Shown here piece after piece: positions 16,828-25,173 of a stretch of DNA of 64,000 nt (within the stretch, counting starts at the first letter, position 1; every line of letters starts with the position of its first letter). The position numbers and the translations under genes are program-made. Below the pieces are notes generated by a model. The model saw nothing but the letters and a program-made list of their open reading frames with translations. It ran no database searches and had not been told where the DNA came from. Source of the DNA: Firm-04 sp045591925 (lineage in GTDB: Bacteria > Bacillota > Clostridia > Oscillospirales > Ruminococcaceae); NCBI GenBank assembly GCA_045591925.1, contig JAZNTW010000036.1:1-64000 (forward strand). The letters are read 5' to 3'.

Positions 16828-17661
16828 TGATGTTCCGGAACTGAGGGGTATCTCTGCAATGCATAGCTTCGTGAAGGCAAGCAGCACTGCCAGTCTGGCA
16901 CGCCGGAATTTCTAGCCGAAACCATCGCAGCAGCGAAGCAGATGACAAAAAAGTCGCTGCTGTTTCGCATGGATTCCGGCAATGATGCACTTGAAAATAT
17001 GCTGCTTCTGCATTGGCATGATCCGCAGCTGAAATTTCTCATCAAGCACAATTTTCGACGTGAAGACCGATTTGCAATCGCAGAAGAAATGAAAGCTGTC
17101 TGCCAGAATGTGAAGCATCCCAGAGATGGAAAAGCAGTCTGTATCGGCAGTACATGGCGGAATTTTGAAACGGAAAAGGACGGATCATTCGCCATTCGCA
17201 TGGTTTATGAGATCACTGAAAGAACAACCGATGCAAACGGTCAGGAAATGCTGTTTCCGGAAACAGAAATAGATATGTACTGGACATCGCTCGGAGTTTC
17301 CGATGAAGAAGTCATCGCGCTGTATCATAATCATGCTGTCTGCGAGCAGTATCACAGTGAGATCAAGACCGATATGGGCATCGACCGTCTGCCCAGCGGC
17401 AAATTTGAGACAAATGCGCTGATTTTGAAGCTCACGATGATCGCTTACAACATTCTTCGCATCATCGGAACAGCAGCAATGAAAGGGAATGATATGCCCA
17501 TTCGTCACAGCACGATCAAACGCAGAAGAATTCGGACTGTGATCGACAATCTGATTCTGCTCGCAGGTCATCTGACTGATCACGCACGTAAATTACGACT
17601 TGCGCTCGGTCACTCTAACGGCTGGATTTGTACTTTCCTCAGAATCGCTGAAGCGTTTTGA
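16828..17661 (+). pseudogene. IS1380-family transposase fragment
   Basis: Readable sequence starts at GTEGYLCNA, hits an in-frame TAG at 16864-16866 where Glu is expected, and continues LREGKQHCQSGTPEFLAETI then LLFRMDSGNDALENM. The rest, to LGHSNGWICTFLRIAEAF, is the C-terminal two thirds of an IS1380 transposase, including YHNHAVCEQYHSEIKTDMG with the catalytic Glu region. The first part of the gene and both element ends are missing. An ATG at 16942 could give a 239-residue product, but it would lack the N-terminal domain and an upstream catalytic Asp. Confidence 0.8.
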
Positions 17662-17744
17662 GTTTTGCGGAATCAGGTAGTATTTAATAACAAAGGATTT
17701 AATTGTAATCAGCTCCTATTGTTGCCGCTAACTTTCCAATCATC

Positions 17745-17789
17745 AAAAAAGACGATATCTGCCCACTCATGGGTGATATCGTCTTTTTG
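17745..17789. terminator. strong bidirectional terminator ending the peptide/ABC locus
   Basis: AAAAAGACGATATC pairs perfectly with GATATCGTCTTTTT across a 15-base loop. It serves the minus-strand locus and the opposing IS1380 remnant. Confidence 0.85.
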
Positions 17790-17812
17790 TTATTTGTGTA
17801 TCAGGATATGCT

Positions 17813-17977
17813 TTATTTGGGCAAACCGAGCCAGACTGCGACCATAACCAGCACGATTCCCACTGCGATCATCAAGATGCCGACCGGCTTTTTTTTCGGC
17901 TTCCTGATGAAAGAAATACCAAGGATAATCAAAATAATACCGAAAATGAATAACAGAACCATTGCTGCAAAACCCAC
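17813..17977 (-). CDS. 54-residue two-TM membrane protein
   Basis: A GTG start at 17977 follows AGGGAG and lies three bases after the ABC ATPase stop codon. The product has two hydrophobic segments (MVLLFIFGIILIILGISFI and GILMIAVGIVLVMVAVWL) joined by a basic turn RKPKKKP. It is the last gene before the terminator. Small hydrophobic proteins at this position in bacteriocin loci are often immunity or exporter accessory proteins; here that is inference. Confidence 0.55.
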   Translation of the reverse strand: MGFAAMVLLFIFGIILIILGISFIRKPKKKPVGILMIAVGIVLVMVAVWLGLPK

Positions 17978-17980
17978 GGC

Positions 17981-18646
17981 TTACATCTCCCTTTCAAGCT
18001 TAATGATTTTTTCGTGTCTGTTTGCTACATCTATATCGTGTGTAACTGTAATGATTGTGGCGTGAGATTCCTGATTCATTCTGGAGAGTAATGACAGCAG
18101 ATTTTCCTTGTTTTCCGGATCGAGCGAAGCAGTCGGTTCATCGCACAGGATGAGCGGCGGATTCAGTATCACAGCTCTCGCAAAAACAGCGCGTGCCTTT
18201 TCACCGCCGGAGCATTCAAGCGGCTTCTTTTTCAGAATCGACTGGATACCGATGGTATCGACGATACGCGAATATGTTGCGGATGCCGAGCTGCTTCCGG
18301 ATTTGGAATAAAGCAGGGGCAGTTTGATATTGTCTTCGATCGTCAGGGAATCAATCAGCGCGGATTCCTGAAGCACAAACCCGATCTTTTCGTTCCGCCA
18401 AGCCGCTAGCTGACTCAGATCCGCTTCGTTTGTATTCGCACCGAACAGCGTGTAGGTTCCACTGTAGTTTCGATCCAACAGCCCAAGAATATTCAACAGA
18501 GAAGTCTTGCCAACGCCGGATTTCCCAACGATCGCAATCGTTTCACCGCTGCTGACCTCCAGTTTGAAGTCGCGCAGGATCGTGGCAGGCGTTTTTTTGT
18601 TCTTATACGCCTTTTCCTTTACACATAGATCAATTATCTTATTCAT
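17981..18646 (-). CDS. ABC transporter ATPase (MacB/LolD type)
   Basis: The 221-residue ATPase has Walker A GKSGVGKTSLLN, Q-loop VLQESALIDSL, signature ECSGGEKARAVFARA, Walker B ILCDEPTASLD and switch VTHDID. The sequence class is the one that partners FtsX/MacB-like permeases in antimicrobial peptide export or protection. Its ATG overlaps the permease stop by four bases. Together with the permease it likely powers export of, or immunity to, the peptide encoded at 20491-20820. Confidence 0.85.
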   Translation of the reverse strand: MNKIIDLCVKEKAYKNKKTPATILRDFKLEVSSGETIAIVGKSGVGKTSLLNILGLLDRNYSGTYTLFGANTNEADLSQLAAWRNEKIGFVLQESALIDSLTIEDNIKLPLLYSKSGSSSASATYSRIVDTIGIQSILKKKPLECSGGEKARAVFARAVILNPPLILCDEPTASLDPENKENLLSLLSRMNQESHATIITVTHDIDVANRHEKIIKLEREM

Positions 18647-19869
18647 TGCAATACTCCCAGAGAAATCGGTACTTTTTTAATTCTCCACATCAGAATCTCA
18701 ACCAGGAACACGCCCATGATCACATCAAACAGCAGGACTGTCAGCAGAGAGAGCCAATCCATGCCGATTATTCCGAATAAGCCGAATGTGCAGAAGGTCG
18801 GATCTTTTCGCACCCAGCTCGCTTGTCTGGAGCTGGCGGTGATCGCAAAGAGAATTATCAGATTGATACCGAAGATCAATCCATAATAGCCGAACAGGAC
18901 TCTTTTCAGCTTGGAGTAGCGCATACCGACAAACAGATTGATGGTAAAGTCCTTGATCATCAGGCGTATGCTGGAAAGCGAACTCCAGACTGCCATGCAG
19001 AACAATGCCAATAACACGATCGCCGTGATCCACAGGATTACTTTCATGGAGCTGAAAAAAATCTCATTGAAATACTCAAAATTTTCTTCCTGCGTGTAGA
19101 AGTTGTATTTTGCGCCCAACTTGTCATACAAAACATCGCTGAATGCATCTACTTTGTCTCTGGATGTTTGAAGAAGGATCAGATCATTCAAACCCTGAAA
19201 CTGAAATGCAATATCGGAATTCTGAATGTATGCTTTGTTGACCGGAATCATGATCGCAAAATTGTAGTATTGCTTGGAACTGAGCGAGTATAGATTTGAA
19301 TGTGCGATATTGGAATCCAGAATGCCCTGTACTTTCAGCGTAACCGGTCTGTGAAGCACCGGATCGTCGATTTCCATGGAAGATCCGAGCGGATAGGTTT
19401 CACTTAAGCCATGTCCGATCAAAACAGGAATCTCGGGGTGATCGCTGATCTCATAATCAAATGTCAACGGATCTCCCTGCGTGATTTTAAATTGCTTATT
19501 CAGATCATAGTATTCTTCATTCAAATACGAGCAGGAAAGCTCCATATCGTATTGATTCGGCATGGATATCATGTAGCCTTCCGTGAAAAAAGCATATTTG
19601 AAATGCTCGTTGATGTAATCATAAATATCTCTCAGTTTGTTTGCATTCAAGCGCTCCATATCGAAGTTGCTGTCAGGATCTATGTTGGAAATATAACTTT
19701 TCTCTTGGTTGAGATGCTTGATCTCGTCAAAGCCCTGAAGCGTTGAAATGACGGAACGCGAGGAAATGAAAACCAGATAATTGCTTAAGAAGATCAAAAG
19801 CAGCGTACACAATGCAATTACCAGTTTTCGTAAGAATATATTTTTGACAAAGAATTTAAATATTTTCAA
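18643..19869 (-). CDS. FtsX/MacB-like ABC permease
   Basis: The 408-residue protein has one N-terminal membrane segment (residues about 13-33, KLVIALCTLLLIFLSNYLVF), a large extracytoplasmic domain (about 35-270) and three C-terminal spans (about 276-300, 325-345, 370-395), the topology of MacB-type permeases that work on substrates at the outer membrane face rather than pumping through a channel. It overlaps the upstream gene by 14 bases and the ATPase gene by four, so the three are translationally coupled. Confidence 0.75.
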   Translation of the reverse strand: MKIFKFFVKNIFLRKLVIALCTLLLIFLSNYLVFISSRSVISTLQGFDEIKHLNQEKSYISNIDPDSNFDMERLNANKLRDIYDYINEHFKYAFFTEGYMISMPNQYDMELSCSYLNEEYYDLNKQFKITQGDPLTFDYEISDHPEIPVLIGHGLSETYPLGSSMEIDDPVLHRPVTLKVQGILDSNIAHSNLYSLSSKQYYNFAIMIPVNKAYIQNSDIAFQFQGLNDLILLQTSRDKVDAFSDVLYDKLGAKYNFYTQEENFEYFNEIFFSSMKVILWITAIVLLALFCMAVWSSLSSIRLMIKDFTINLFVGMRYSKLKRVLFGYYGLIFGINLIILFAITASSRQASWVRKDPTFCTFGLFGIIGMDWLSLLTVLLFDVIMGVFLVEILMWRIKKVPISLGVLQ

Positions 19870-20302
19870 ATGTATGCACCATCCCGGAACTGATTAGTAT
19901 ATAGAGCAGAAAAGCAAATAGTAAATAAACGTTATAACGGATCGTCAGTCTCAGTGCGAGGGTCCATATAATTGCAGCGAAAAAAACAGTTCCCAGCATC
20001 ATCAAGCATTCACAAAAGTATCGCAGCGTGACAGAAGAAATAGTATCTCCGACAAGAATGCGGCAATGAACTTCCCGCTTTCTTCTCTGCAACATTTTGT
20101 AATGAAAAATGACAGAAAGAACCGAAATCAAAAGTGTAATAAAGGTTTGATAGTCATAGAACTGTTTGAGATATGACTTCAAAAACTCCGATTCGATCGG
20201 TATTGTTCTGAAGTATTCAAATAATATGCTGAAAAGGAAGCACAATGCATAACAACACAGCAATTCAACCCTATCAAACCATCGAAACAATGACTTCTTC
20301 AT
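19856..20302 (-). CDS. small multi-pass membrane protein of the peptide locus
   Basis: The product has about 148 residues with four hydrophobic stretches (VELLCCYALCFLFSILFEYF, TFITLLISVLSVIFHYKM, MLGTVFFAAIIWTLALRL, VYLLFAFLLYILISSGM). I chose the ATG at 20302 (MKKSLFRWFDRV); another at 20314 is equally close to the sequence GCAGGAGTC. The family is not recognised. Its position between the secreted peptide and the permease makes an immunity or export-accessory role likely. Confidence 0.55.
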   Translation of the reverse strand: MKKSLFRWFDRVELLCCYALCFLFSILFEYFRTIPIESEFLKSYLKQFYDYQTFITLLISVLSVIFHYKMLQRRKREVHCRILVGDTISSVTLRYFCECLMMLGTVFFAAIIWTLALRLTIRYNVYLLFAFLLYILISSGMVHTFENI

Positions 20303-20490
20303 CAGATCACCCATGACTCCTGCGTGCAAAAAGTGTGGATACAAGTGTCAGATCTCAATTGCGGCGATTTCAAATAGAAAGAGAGAAATAACTGTTCGTG
20401 CAGGCGTCAGAATGCTCAGACAGCGTCCGGAACAGAAAGATCGTCCGCTATCATTTTAGAACGCCTCAGTATGCGACTGAACCGGATGAA

Positions 20491-20820
20491 TTAACCCCAG
20501 TTGTAATTGAATTTCGTGGTGTGTGCATCGTCCCAGTGGATCAGATCGTCCCAAACAGAACCGGTGACCTTCTGGTTGTACCTAGCAGTCTTCTGCATCA
20601 GAGTTCTGCCGTTTCTGGAATACTTGAACCAGCACCAAGTCTTGCCGGAACCCGAGTAAACCCATGCAGCACCGTTGTAACGAACCTGAAGCACTTCCAC
20701 ATTGGAAGCACCGCACTTGCTGTTACCCCAAGACTGTGCGCTTGCAGGAACTGTCAGAGCAGATGCAAAAGCCAGCGCGCAAAGAATAGAACTGAATCGT
20801 TTTTTCATACTTGTATTCAT
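20491..20820 (-). CDS. secreted bacteriocin-like peptide (lactococcin 972-like candidate)
   Basis: The 109-residue precursor starts at 20820 behind GAAGGAG. It has a Sec signal peptide (MKKRFSSILCALAFASALTV, predicted cleavage after PASA), leaving a mature peptide of about 80 residues that begins QSWGNSKCG. The mature part is rich in Trp, Tyr, Gly and Asn, contains two Cys and ends KFNYNWG, recalling the aromatic C-terminus of lactococcin 972 family bacteriocins. That family is typically linked to a membrane protein and an ABC exporter, which follow here. Overall identity to the family is low by eye, so the assignment is tentative. Expression should be high because a perfect consensus promoter lies upstream. 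Confidence 0.55.
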   Translation of the reverse strand: MNTSMKKRFSSILCALAFASALTVPASAQSWGNSKCGASNVEVLQVRYNGAAWVYSGSGKTWCWFKYSRNGRTLMQKTARYNQKVTGSVWDDLIHWDDAHTTKFNYNWG

Positions 20821-20904
20821 AATAAAACTCCTTCGATAAAAACTGATATTTGTAGTATGACGTAATACTGAGACTGCACGAACAATCATATTCTCTTGTC
20901 ATTT

Positions 20905-20933
20905 ATTATAGCATTATATTTCTCTCTTGTCAA
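20905..20933 (-). promoter_or_regulatory. perfect consensus promoter of the peptide locus
   Basis: On the minus strand TTGACA (20933-20928), a 17-base spacer and TATAAT (20910-20905) precede the peptide gene, leaving a leader of about 78 bases. Confidence 0.85.
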
Positions 20934-21247
20934 GTGAAGATTTTATGAAGATGTCAAAATATAAGGAATTTCGCAGTTTTTGACACAGAAAATCATTTTT
21001 GCCGACATAATAAGCTGATAACAAGCATTTTTCAGAGTCCGCCTTCTTTGACAAGAATTAGCGTAACAAAAGAGCATACCTACGTTTGTTAATAAAATAC
21101 TGAGCCAGAGCGCTAATAAAAAAGTGAGCCACTAGTCATTGACGGTCGCCATTGTAAACAAAAAAAGATAGCTTTAGGCAAATAAAAAATATCCCCTGAC
21201 CATCCAGAGGGCGCATTGTATCTGAAACTGGAGTCTTTAGCCAATTC
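20934..21247. other. gene-free stretch with possible IS-end remnants
   Basis: No coding frame is convincing. Two related phrases, CTGAGCCAGAGCGC near 21102 and AGTGAGCCAC near 21124, resemble terminal repeats of IS21-type elements, but no transposase gene is left. The remainder is AT-rich spacer upstream of the peptide promoter. Confidence 0.3.
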
Positions 21248-21284
21248 AAAAGGCTCGTAGATGCTCGCATTTACGAGCCTTTCA
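21248..21284. terminator. intrinsic terminator, orphan
   Basis: AAAAGGCTCGTA pairs with TACGAGCCTTT and a T-rich tail follows. It is the first of three hairpins in 240 bases, with no intact gene on either side. Confidence 0.65.
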
Positions 21285-21399
21285 ATTTTCCTGCACTCCC
21301 CTACTCAGAGGCATTTTGACATCAATTTCAAAAATCACTGTTTTTGACACATTTACATGAGAATTCTGCATTGGTATAAAATATAATCTTTATCCCTGA

Positions 21400-21425
21400 T
21401 GCAGCCCTGCAGGGCTGCGGCTTTC
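21400..21425. terminator. GC-rich perfect palindrome hairpin
   Basis: GCAGCCCTGCAGGGCTGC is self-complementary and followed by GGCTTT. It is probably the terminator of a lost gene. Confidence 0.5.
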
Positions 21426-21448
21426 ATCTCATACCTATACAATATATA

Positions 21449-21487
21449 TGAGCCAGTGAAGAAAAATCAATCTCCACTGGCTCATTC
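21449..21487. terminator. intrinsic terminator near the dockerin pseudogene
   Basis: TGAGCCAGTG pairs with CACTGGCTCA across a 19-base loop, about 45 bases beyond the stop of the minus-strand dockerin pseudogene, so it was probably that gene's terminator. Confidence 0.6.
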
Positions 21488-21531
21488 TATGCAAAGATTT
21501 CGGTTATCATTCATACAAATGAAGCACATTA

Positions 21532-21756
21532 CTACTTCATCAGTACGCGCTTCATCATGGATAAGTCACGGGCATCGAGCTGATTGTCTTCATTGAAATC
21601 AGCCGCTTTTCAGTCTTTCAGCTCCGTATCCGGAACCGTAAGCAGCCACTTTTGCAATATCATCGCGTCTGCGGTATTGCACGCACCGTCAGCATTCACA
21701 TCACCCTTTATCACGTATTGCATTTCAGATTCATTACCACTGTGCTGAGCTACAGC
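21532..21756 (-). pseudogene. dockerin-only gene remnant with nonsense codon
   Basis: The minus strand reads VIKGDVNADGACNTADAMIL, then QKWLLTVPDTELKD, a TGA at 21612-21610, then KAADFNEDNQLDARDLSMMK and a final stop at 21534-21532. The intact lyase gene at 6005 has WKAADF at the same place, so the TGA replaces TGG (Trp). The catalytic part upstream is gone: the recognisable dockerin gene stops near 21756, where an oppositely oriented gene fragment begins. Confidence 0.75.
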
Positions 21757-22155
21757 TACTGTGAAGCAGGACTGCGCGCCTTCAACGGCACAGTCCGGAC
21801 TCAGCTTGACGGAGACAGCTTCCGCAATATCTATCTTTCCTCCGGCGTCGGCACAACGGCAGAAAGCTATCTTGTAAACGGCTACAAAGTCAATGAGGCG
21901 AAGGGTGCGGCGCCCCTGATGATGACGGCTTGCTTTGCGAATCAGGCGGCAGCGCGCTATCATTCAGACAGCATTCAGTGCGGCGGTGATGTCAATGCAG
22001 ACGGCGTATGCAGTTCCGCAGATCTTTTGCTGCTGCAAAAATGGCTGCTTGGTGTTTCCGATATAACCTTATCAAACTGGAAAAACGGAGATATGAATTC
22101 GGACGAACGGCTTGATGCACGCGACCTGACGCTGATGAAGCGCGCATTGCTTTGA
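21757..22155 (+). pseudogene. C-terminal remnant of a dockerin-bearing secreted protein
   Basis: The frame has no start and reads YCEAGLRAFNGTVRTQLDGD, then VNGYKVNEAKGAAPLMMTAC, followed by a type I dockerin (GDVNADGVCSSADLLLLQKW and DMNSDERLDARDLTLMKRAL) with a stop at 22153-22155. The first 80 bases also occur at 8232. The catalytic domain is missing. It lies head-to-head with another dockerin remnant; both are broken at about 21757, which marks a recombination or inversion junction. Confidence 0.7.
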
Positions 22156-22279
22156 ATCATATATTTCAATTCAGTCTATCACATCACACTGTCTATGTCA
22201 ACATATTGAGAGAGGTCAGATTGACTTTTTCAGAAGCATTTGCTATACATAGTATCAACTCTTGAATTGAGGTGTTGAT

Positions 22280-22957
22280 ATGGAACTGACACGAATTTCT
22301 GACCGAGTCTGGATTTCTCCGTTTGAAAAGGAGCGCGATCGTCCGATTCTCGGATATATCAAAGGCGATAATTTGAGTATTGCGGTAGACGCAGGACATT
22401 CAGAAGCACATACGGCTGAATTTTATACAGCGCTGAAACAAGCAGGCTTACCACTGCCGAAAATTACCGTCCTGACCCATTGGCATTGGGATCACACATT
22501 CGGTATGCACACTGTGAACGGCATTTGTATCGCAAACCGACTGACAGACAGCTATCTTCGACAATTCAAGCAGAAACTGGAAGAAAACGGCGCTTCGTAT
22601 TTCCTCTCGCTGGACGAATGCATCCGCAGAGAATATAAGGGCAGCAATCCTGTCATTATTACTTTTCCGGACATCGTATTTGATGACATACTGACGATTG
22701 ATGCAGGCAACTGCCCTGTCAGGCTGCTCAGAAGTCAGGCACCTCATACCGATGACTCCACACTCGTTTTCGCTGAAAACGAAAAAGTGCTGTTTTTAGG
22801 TGATGCTGCTGCCGGTTCATTCCCAACATGGTTGAAAAATCCGGAATTATGCTGCGCACTTGCAGATACGGTTGCCAGTTTGGATGCAGAAATCTGTCTG
22901 GAAAGTCTGGAATTGTCAAGAAATGTGCAGTCAAAAAATACCCAAAATCTTGGATAG
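22280..22957 (+). pseudogene. metallo-beta-lactamase-fold hydrolase, C-terminus cut by IS3
   Basis: The protein begins MELTRISDRVWISPFEKERD behind GAGGTG and has the zinc-binding motif LTHWHWDHTFGMH plus FLGDAAAGSFP with the bridging Asp. Family members hydrolyse esters, thioesters or lactams with two zinc ions. The true sequence stops at about 22924; the last 11 residues (VQSKNTQNLG) are encoded by the terminal repeat of the inserted IS3 copy. Because the metal site is complete and only the last helix seems lost, some activity is possible. The continuation on the far side of the IS (after 24198) offers only about ten codons, so the loss may be small. Confidence 0.75.
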
Positions 22958-22964
22958 GCAGGAG

Positions 22965-23870
22965 TCAAGCAGCGTGATGAGCCGGCTCGGTTGAAGTTCT
23001 TAATGCCACAGGTGGGAGACCACCTGCATTGAAACTGTTGATCCTTTGTGTATTGTAATAACCGAAGATGTAGCGGAAGATAACAGTTTTGACCTCTTTA
23101 CGCTTCATTCGGTAGGTTGGGATCTGATACAGCTTTTCTTTCTTCAAAGTGGCAAAGAAGCTCTCCATACGGGCGTTGTCAAAGCAGTGAGCAGTACCGC
23201 TGAGGCTCTGAATAAGCCCATTTGTTACAAGTTCCCTGCGGAAGGCATAGCTTGTGTACTGGCAGCCCCGGTCGCTGTGAAGGACAGTTCCTTCGAGCCT
23301 GCCGTACTTCTCACGCAGCTGTTTTACGGTGTCTATGCAGAGTTCTTTCTTCATGTTGTCACGCATTTCAAGTGCAACGATCTCACCGTTGAAGCAGTCA
23401 AGGACGGGCGAAACATAGAGCTTTCCATCTTCACATTGAACCTCGGTTATATCAGTCAACAGTTTTTTCAGCGGTTTGTCTGCACTGAAGTTTCTTTTGA
23501 TCAGATTCTCTCTGTCCTGAGTTTCAGTATCAGCCTTTGTGATGCCGTGAGGTCTGCGGTGCCTGTGGATAAGCCCGGCTTCGCTCATAGTACGGTATAC
23601 TGTTCGGAGACTGACATGAGTGCCCTTCTGAGCAAGAGCCGCCTGCATCCTTCTGACACCGTAATTCTTGTTGTCAGGATCCTCTGATAGTATTCCTTGT
23701 ATTTTGACCAGAAGAAGCTACCTTGCACCTATCTTGCCCTGATTTCTGAGCCAGCGATAATAGCCTGATTCGCTGATTTTCAGAAATCTGCATATTGCTT
23801 TGGCACCATATTTGTGACGAAATTCGTTTACGAACAGGTGTCGTTCACTTGTCTTTACTTCTTCCGGTCT
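22965..23870 (-). pseudogene. IS3-family transposase OrfB with nonsense mutation
   Basis: Read from the OrfA overlap the frame gives ERHLFVNEFRHKYGAKAICR and RFLKISESGYYRWLRNQ, then a TAG at 23720-23718 in the context GKIGAR-stop-LLLVKIQGILSE. After this codon everything is open to 22965 with DDE residues in LLTDITEVQC, VLHSDRGCQYTSY and NARMESFFATLKKEK. A C-to-T change of a Gln codon would explain the stop. The catalytic domain alone could restart at an internal ATG (23648), but the HTH part would be missing. Confidence 0.85.
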
Positions 23871-24130
23871 CTTGCGAAAAAACCGAGTGCATCCTTGAGA
23901 ATATCATTTGCTTTGCGAAGCTCGGCATTTTCACGCTCAAGCTCTGTAATACGCAGTTTAGCTTCATCATCAGACATCTGATATTTCTGAGCTTTGGCAG
24001 TAGCATTTCGCTTTGAACGCCAATCTGACAACGTGTAATACTGTATCCCCAACTGCTGTGCAGCCTTTTTCACTCCAATCTCATCTGAGAGCTTTAATGC
24101 TTCTTCTTTGAATTCTTTACTGTACTTCAT
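23855..24130 (-). CDS. IS3-family transposase OrfA (copy 2)
   Basis: This 91-residue HTH protein (MKYSKEFKEEALKLSDEIGV; QLGIQYYTLSDWRSKR; ELERENAELRKANDILKDAL) is clearly homologous to the OrfA at 3621 but with several substitutions, so the two copies are not recent duplicates. The frame is intact. Confidence 0.9.
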   Translation of the reverse strand: MKYSKEFKEEALKLSDEIGVKKAAQQLGIQYYTLSDWRSKRNATAKAQKYQMSDDEAKLRITELERENAELRKANDILKDALGFFARDRKK

Positions 24131-24394
24131 AGTCGTTTTCCCTTTCTGGTTTTTCCATTTTTATTCTACCAGATTTTTGGGTGTTTGTCGACTGTTCTTT
24201 CAGTATAACACTTATCTGTACGGTAAGTAAATTTCCAAAGCAAATTCCACGATGAATTGTGCTTGGGAAATTTGCTGTGCAGGGAATCTTTCTCATTTTC
24301 ACACCGGAAGCAGTTGCATTTCTAGCAGAAATATGATAGAATAGATAGTATGCTTGCTAATTTCATTGCAATACCAGAAAGTGAGGAACCATAA

Positions 24395-24703
24395 ATGGCT
24401 AATAAAATTATATCATTGGTATTATGTGCGGTGTCAGTTATCATACTGTGCGTGGTCTACCGCGTGATCAAGATGCTGCCTTCCGAGGAGATGGGGGGAC
24501 CGCGTGCAAGAGCAATCGGCATTGTCGGCATTTTTGCATTACTCGGTACAGTGGTGTTCTTTTTTCAGTTTATCTGCGCGGTCGCCGGAAAAACGTTCTT
24601 TGAATTGAAGCGTTATGGTATGCCGATTTGGGTATTATTGTTGATAGGAATCGTATGGATAACAGTGCTTGTCATTATCCTGCTGAAAAATATGCCGCAA
24701 TAA
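24395..24703 (+). CDS. three-TM small membrane protein
   Basis: This 102-residue protein has three hydrophobic segments (ISLVLCAVSVIILCVVYRVI, GIVGIFALLGTVVFFFQFIC, WVLLLIGIVWITVLVIILL). GTGAGGA precedes the ATG and TATGATAGAATAGAT about 60 bases upstream resembles a -10 region. The family is not recognised and no partner gene is next to it; a terminator follows at 24774. Confidence 0.6.
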   Translation: MANKIISLVLCAVSVIILCVVYRVIKMLPSEEMGGPRARAIGIVGIFALLGTVVFFFQFICAVAGKTFFELKRYGMPIWVLLLIGIVWITVLVIILLKNMPQ

Positions 24704-24773
24704 TATGCAGCATCGAGACATATCCACATAAAAGCACCTACTTCAGTGGGTGCGCCAGAACGTTGTTTCGGAT

Positions 24774-24809
24774 ACGGCATAGTCGATTCGTCGGCTATGC
24801 CGTTTTCCT
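24774..24809 (+). terminator. intrinsic terminator
   Basis: CGGCATAG pairs with CTATGCCG and TTTTCCTTT follows. A weaker hairpin (GCACCTAC with GTGGGTGC) lies 40 bases before it. Confidence 0.65.
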
Positions 24810-25000
24810 TTACTCCGTTTTCGGCGGTGGTTTTGCTATTTTGCTCTCGCCAATGCAAGTGAAGATGATTTTCAGTCCTACACCTCGGCGCTCCTTTCCG
24901 GGCTCTTTCTCATATACGATGATCTTTTCAACGAATGTTCGAAGCACTTCTGCGTCGAGCTGCTCTAAGTTTGTGTACTTCTGTACGTAATGAAAAATTC
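24810..25000 (-). pseudogene. large serine recombinase, C-terminal scrap
   Basis: The minus strand reads YVQKYTNLEQLDAEVLRTFV, EKIIVYEKEPGKERRGVG and LKIIFTCIGES before a TAA at 24812-24810. This is the typical extreme C-terminus (DUF4368-like region) of the large serine recombinases of conjugative transposons, which are about 500-550 residues; only some 60 remain. It marks the boundary of another lost element next to the large surface protein gene. Confidence 0.65.
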
Positions 25001-25080
25001 AATATGAAAATGCTGAAAATATACGTTCTGTAGTAGAACTGTTCGAAACAACGAATTGTTGAGAATATCGCCTGTATTTC

Positions 25081-25109
25081 TTGACTTTGAATAGGCTTTG
25101 TGCTATAAT
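25081..25109 (+). promoter_or_regulatory. promoter of the LRR surface protein gene
   Basis: TTGACT (25081-25086), a 17-base spacer and TATAAT (25104-25109) lie 65 bases before the start codon. Confidence 0.8.
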
Positions 25110-25173
25110 GAAAATCGGTTCTGTGAGACTATTTGCTTCACAGAATACTTTTTTATTATGACGGAGGATGGAA

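Larger units (their letters stand above)
22925..24197 (-). mobile_element. IS3-family insertion sequence, copy 2
   Basis: This 1.27-kb element matches copy 1 (3551-4822) in length, gene order and ends. On the minus strand the left end (24197-24172) includes ACACCCAAAAATC and the right end (22950-22925) pairs with it through TACCCAAAATC. It is inserted near the 3' end of the metallo-hydrolase gene. Confidence 0.85.
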
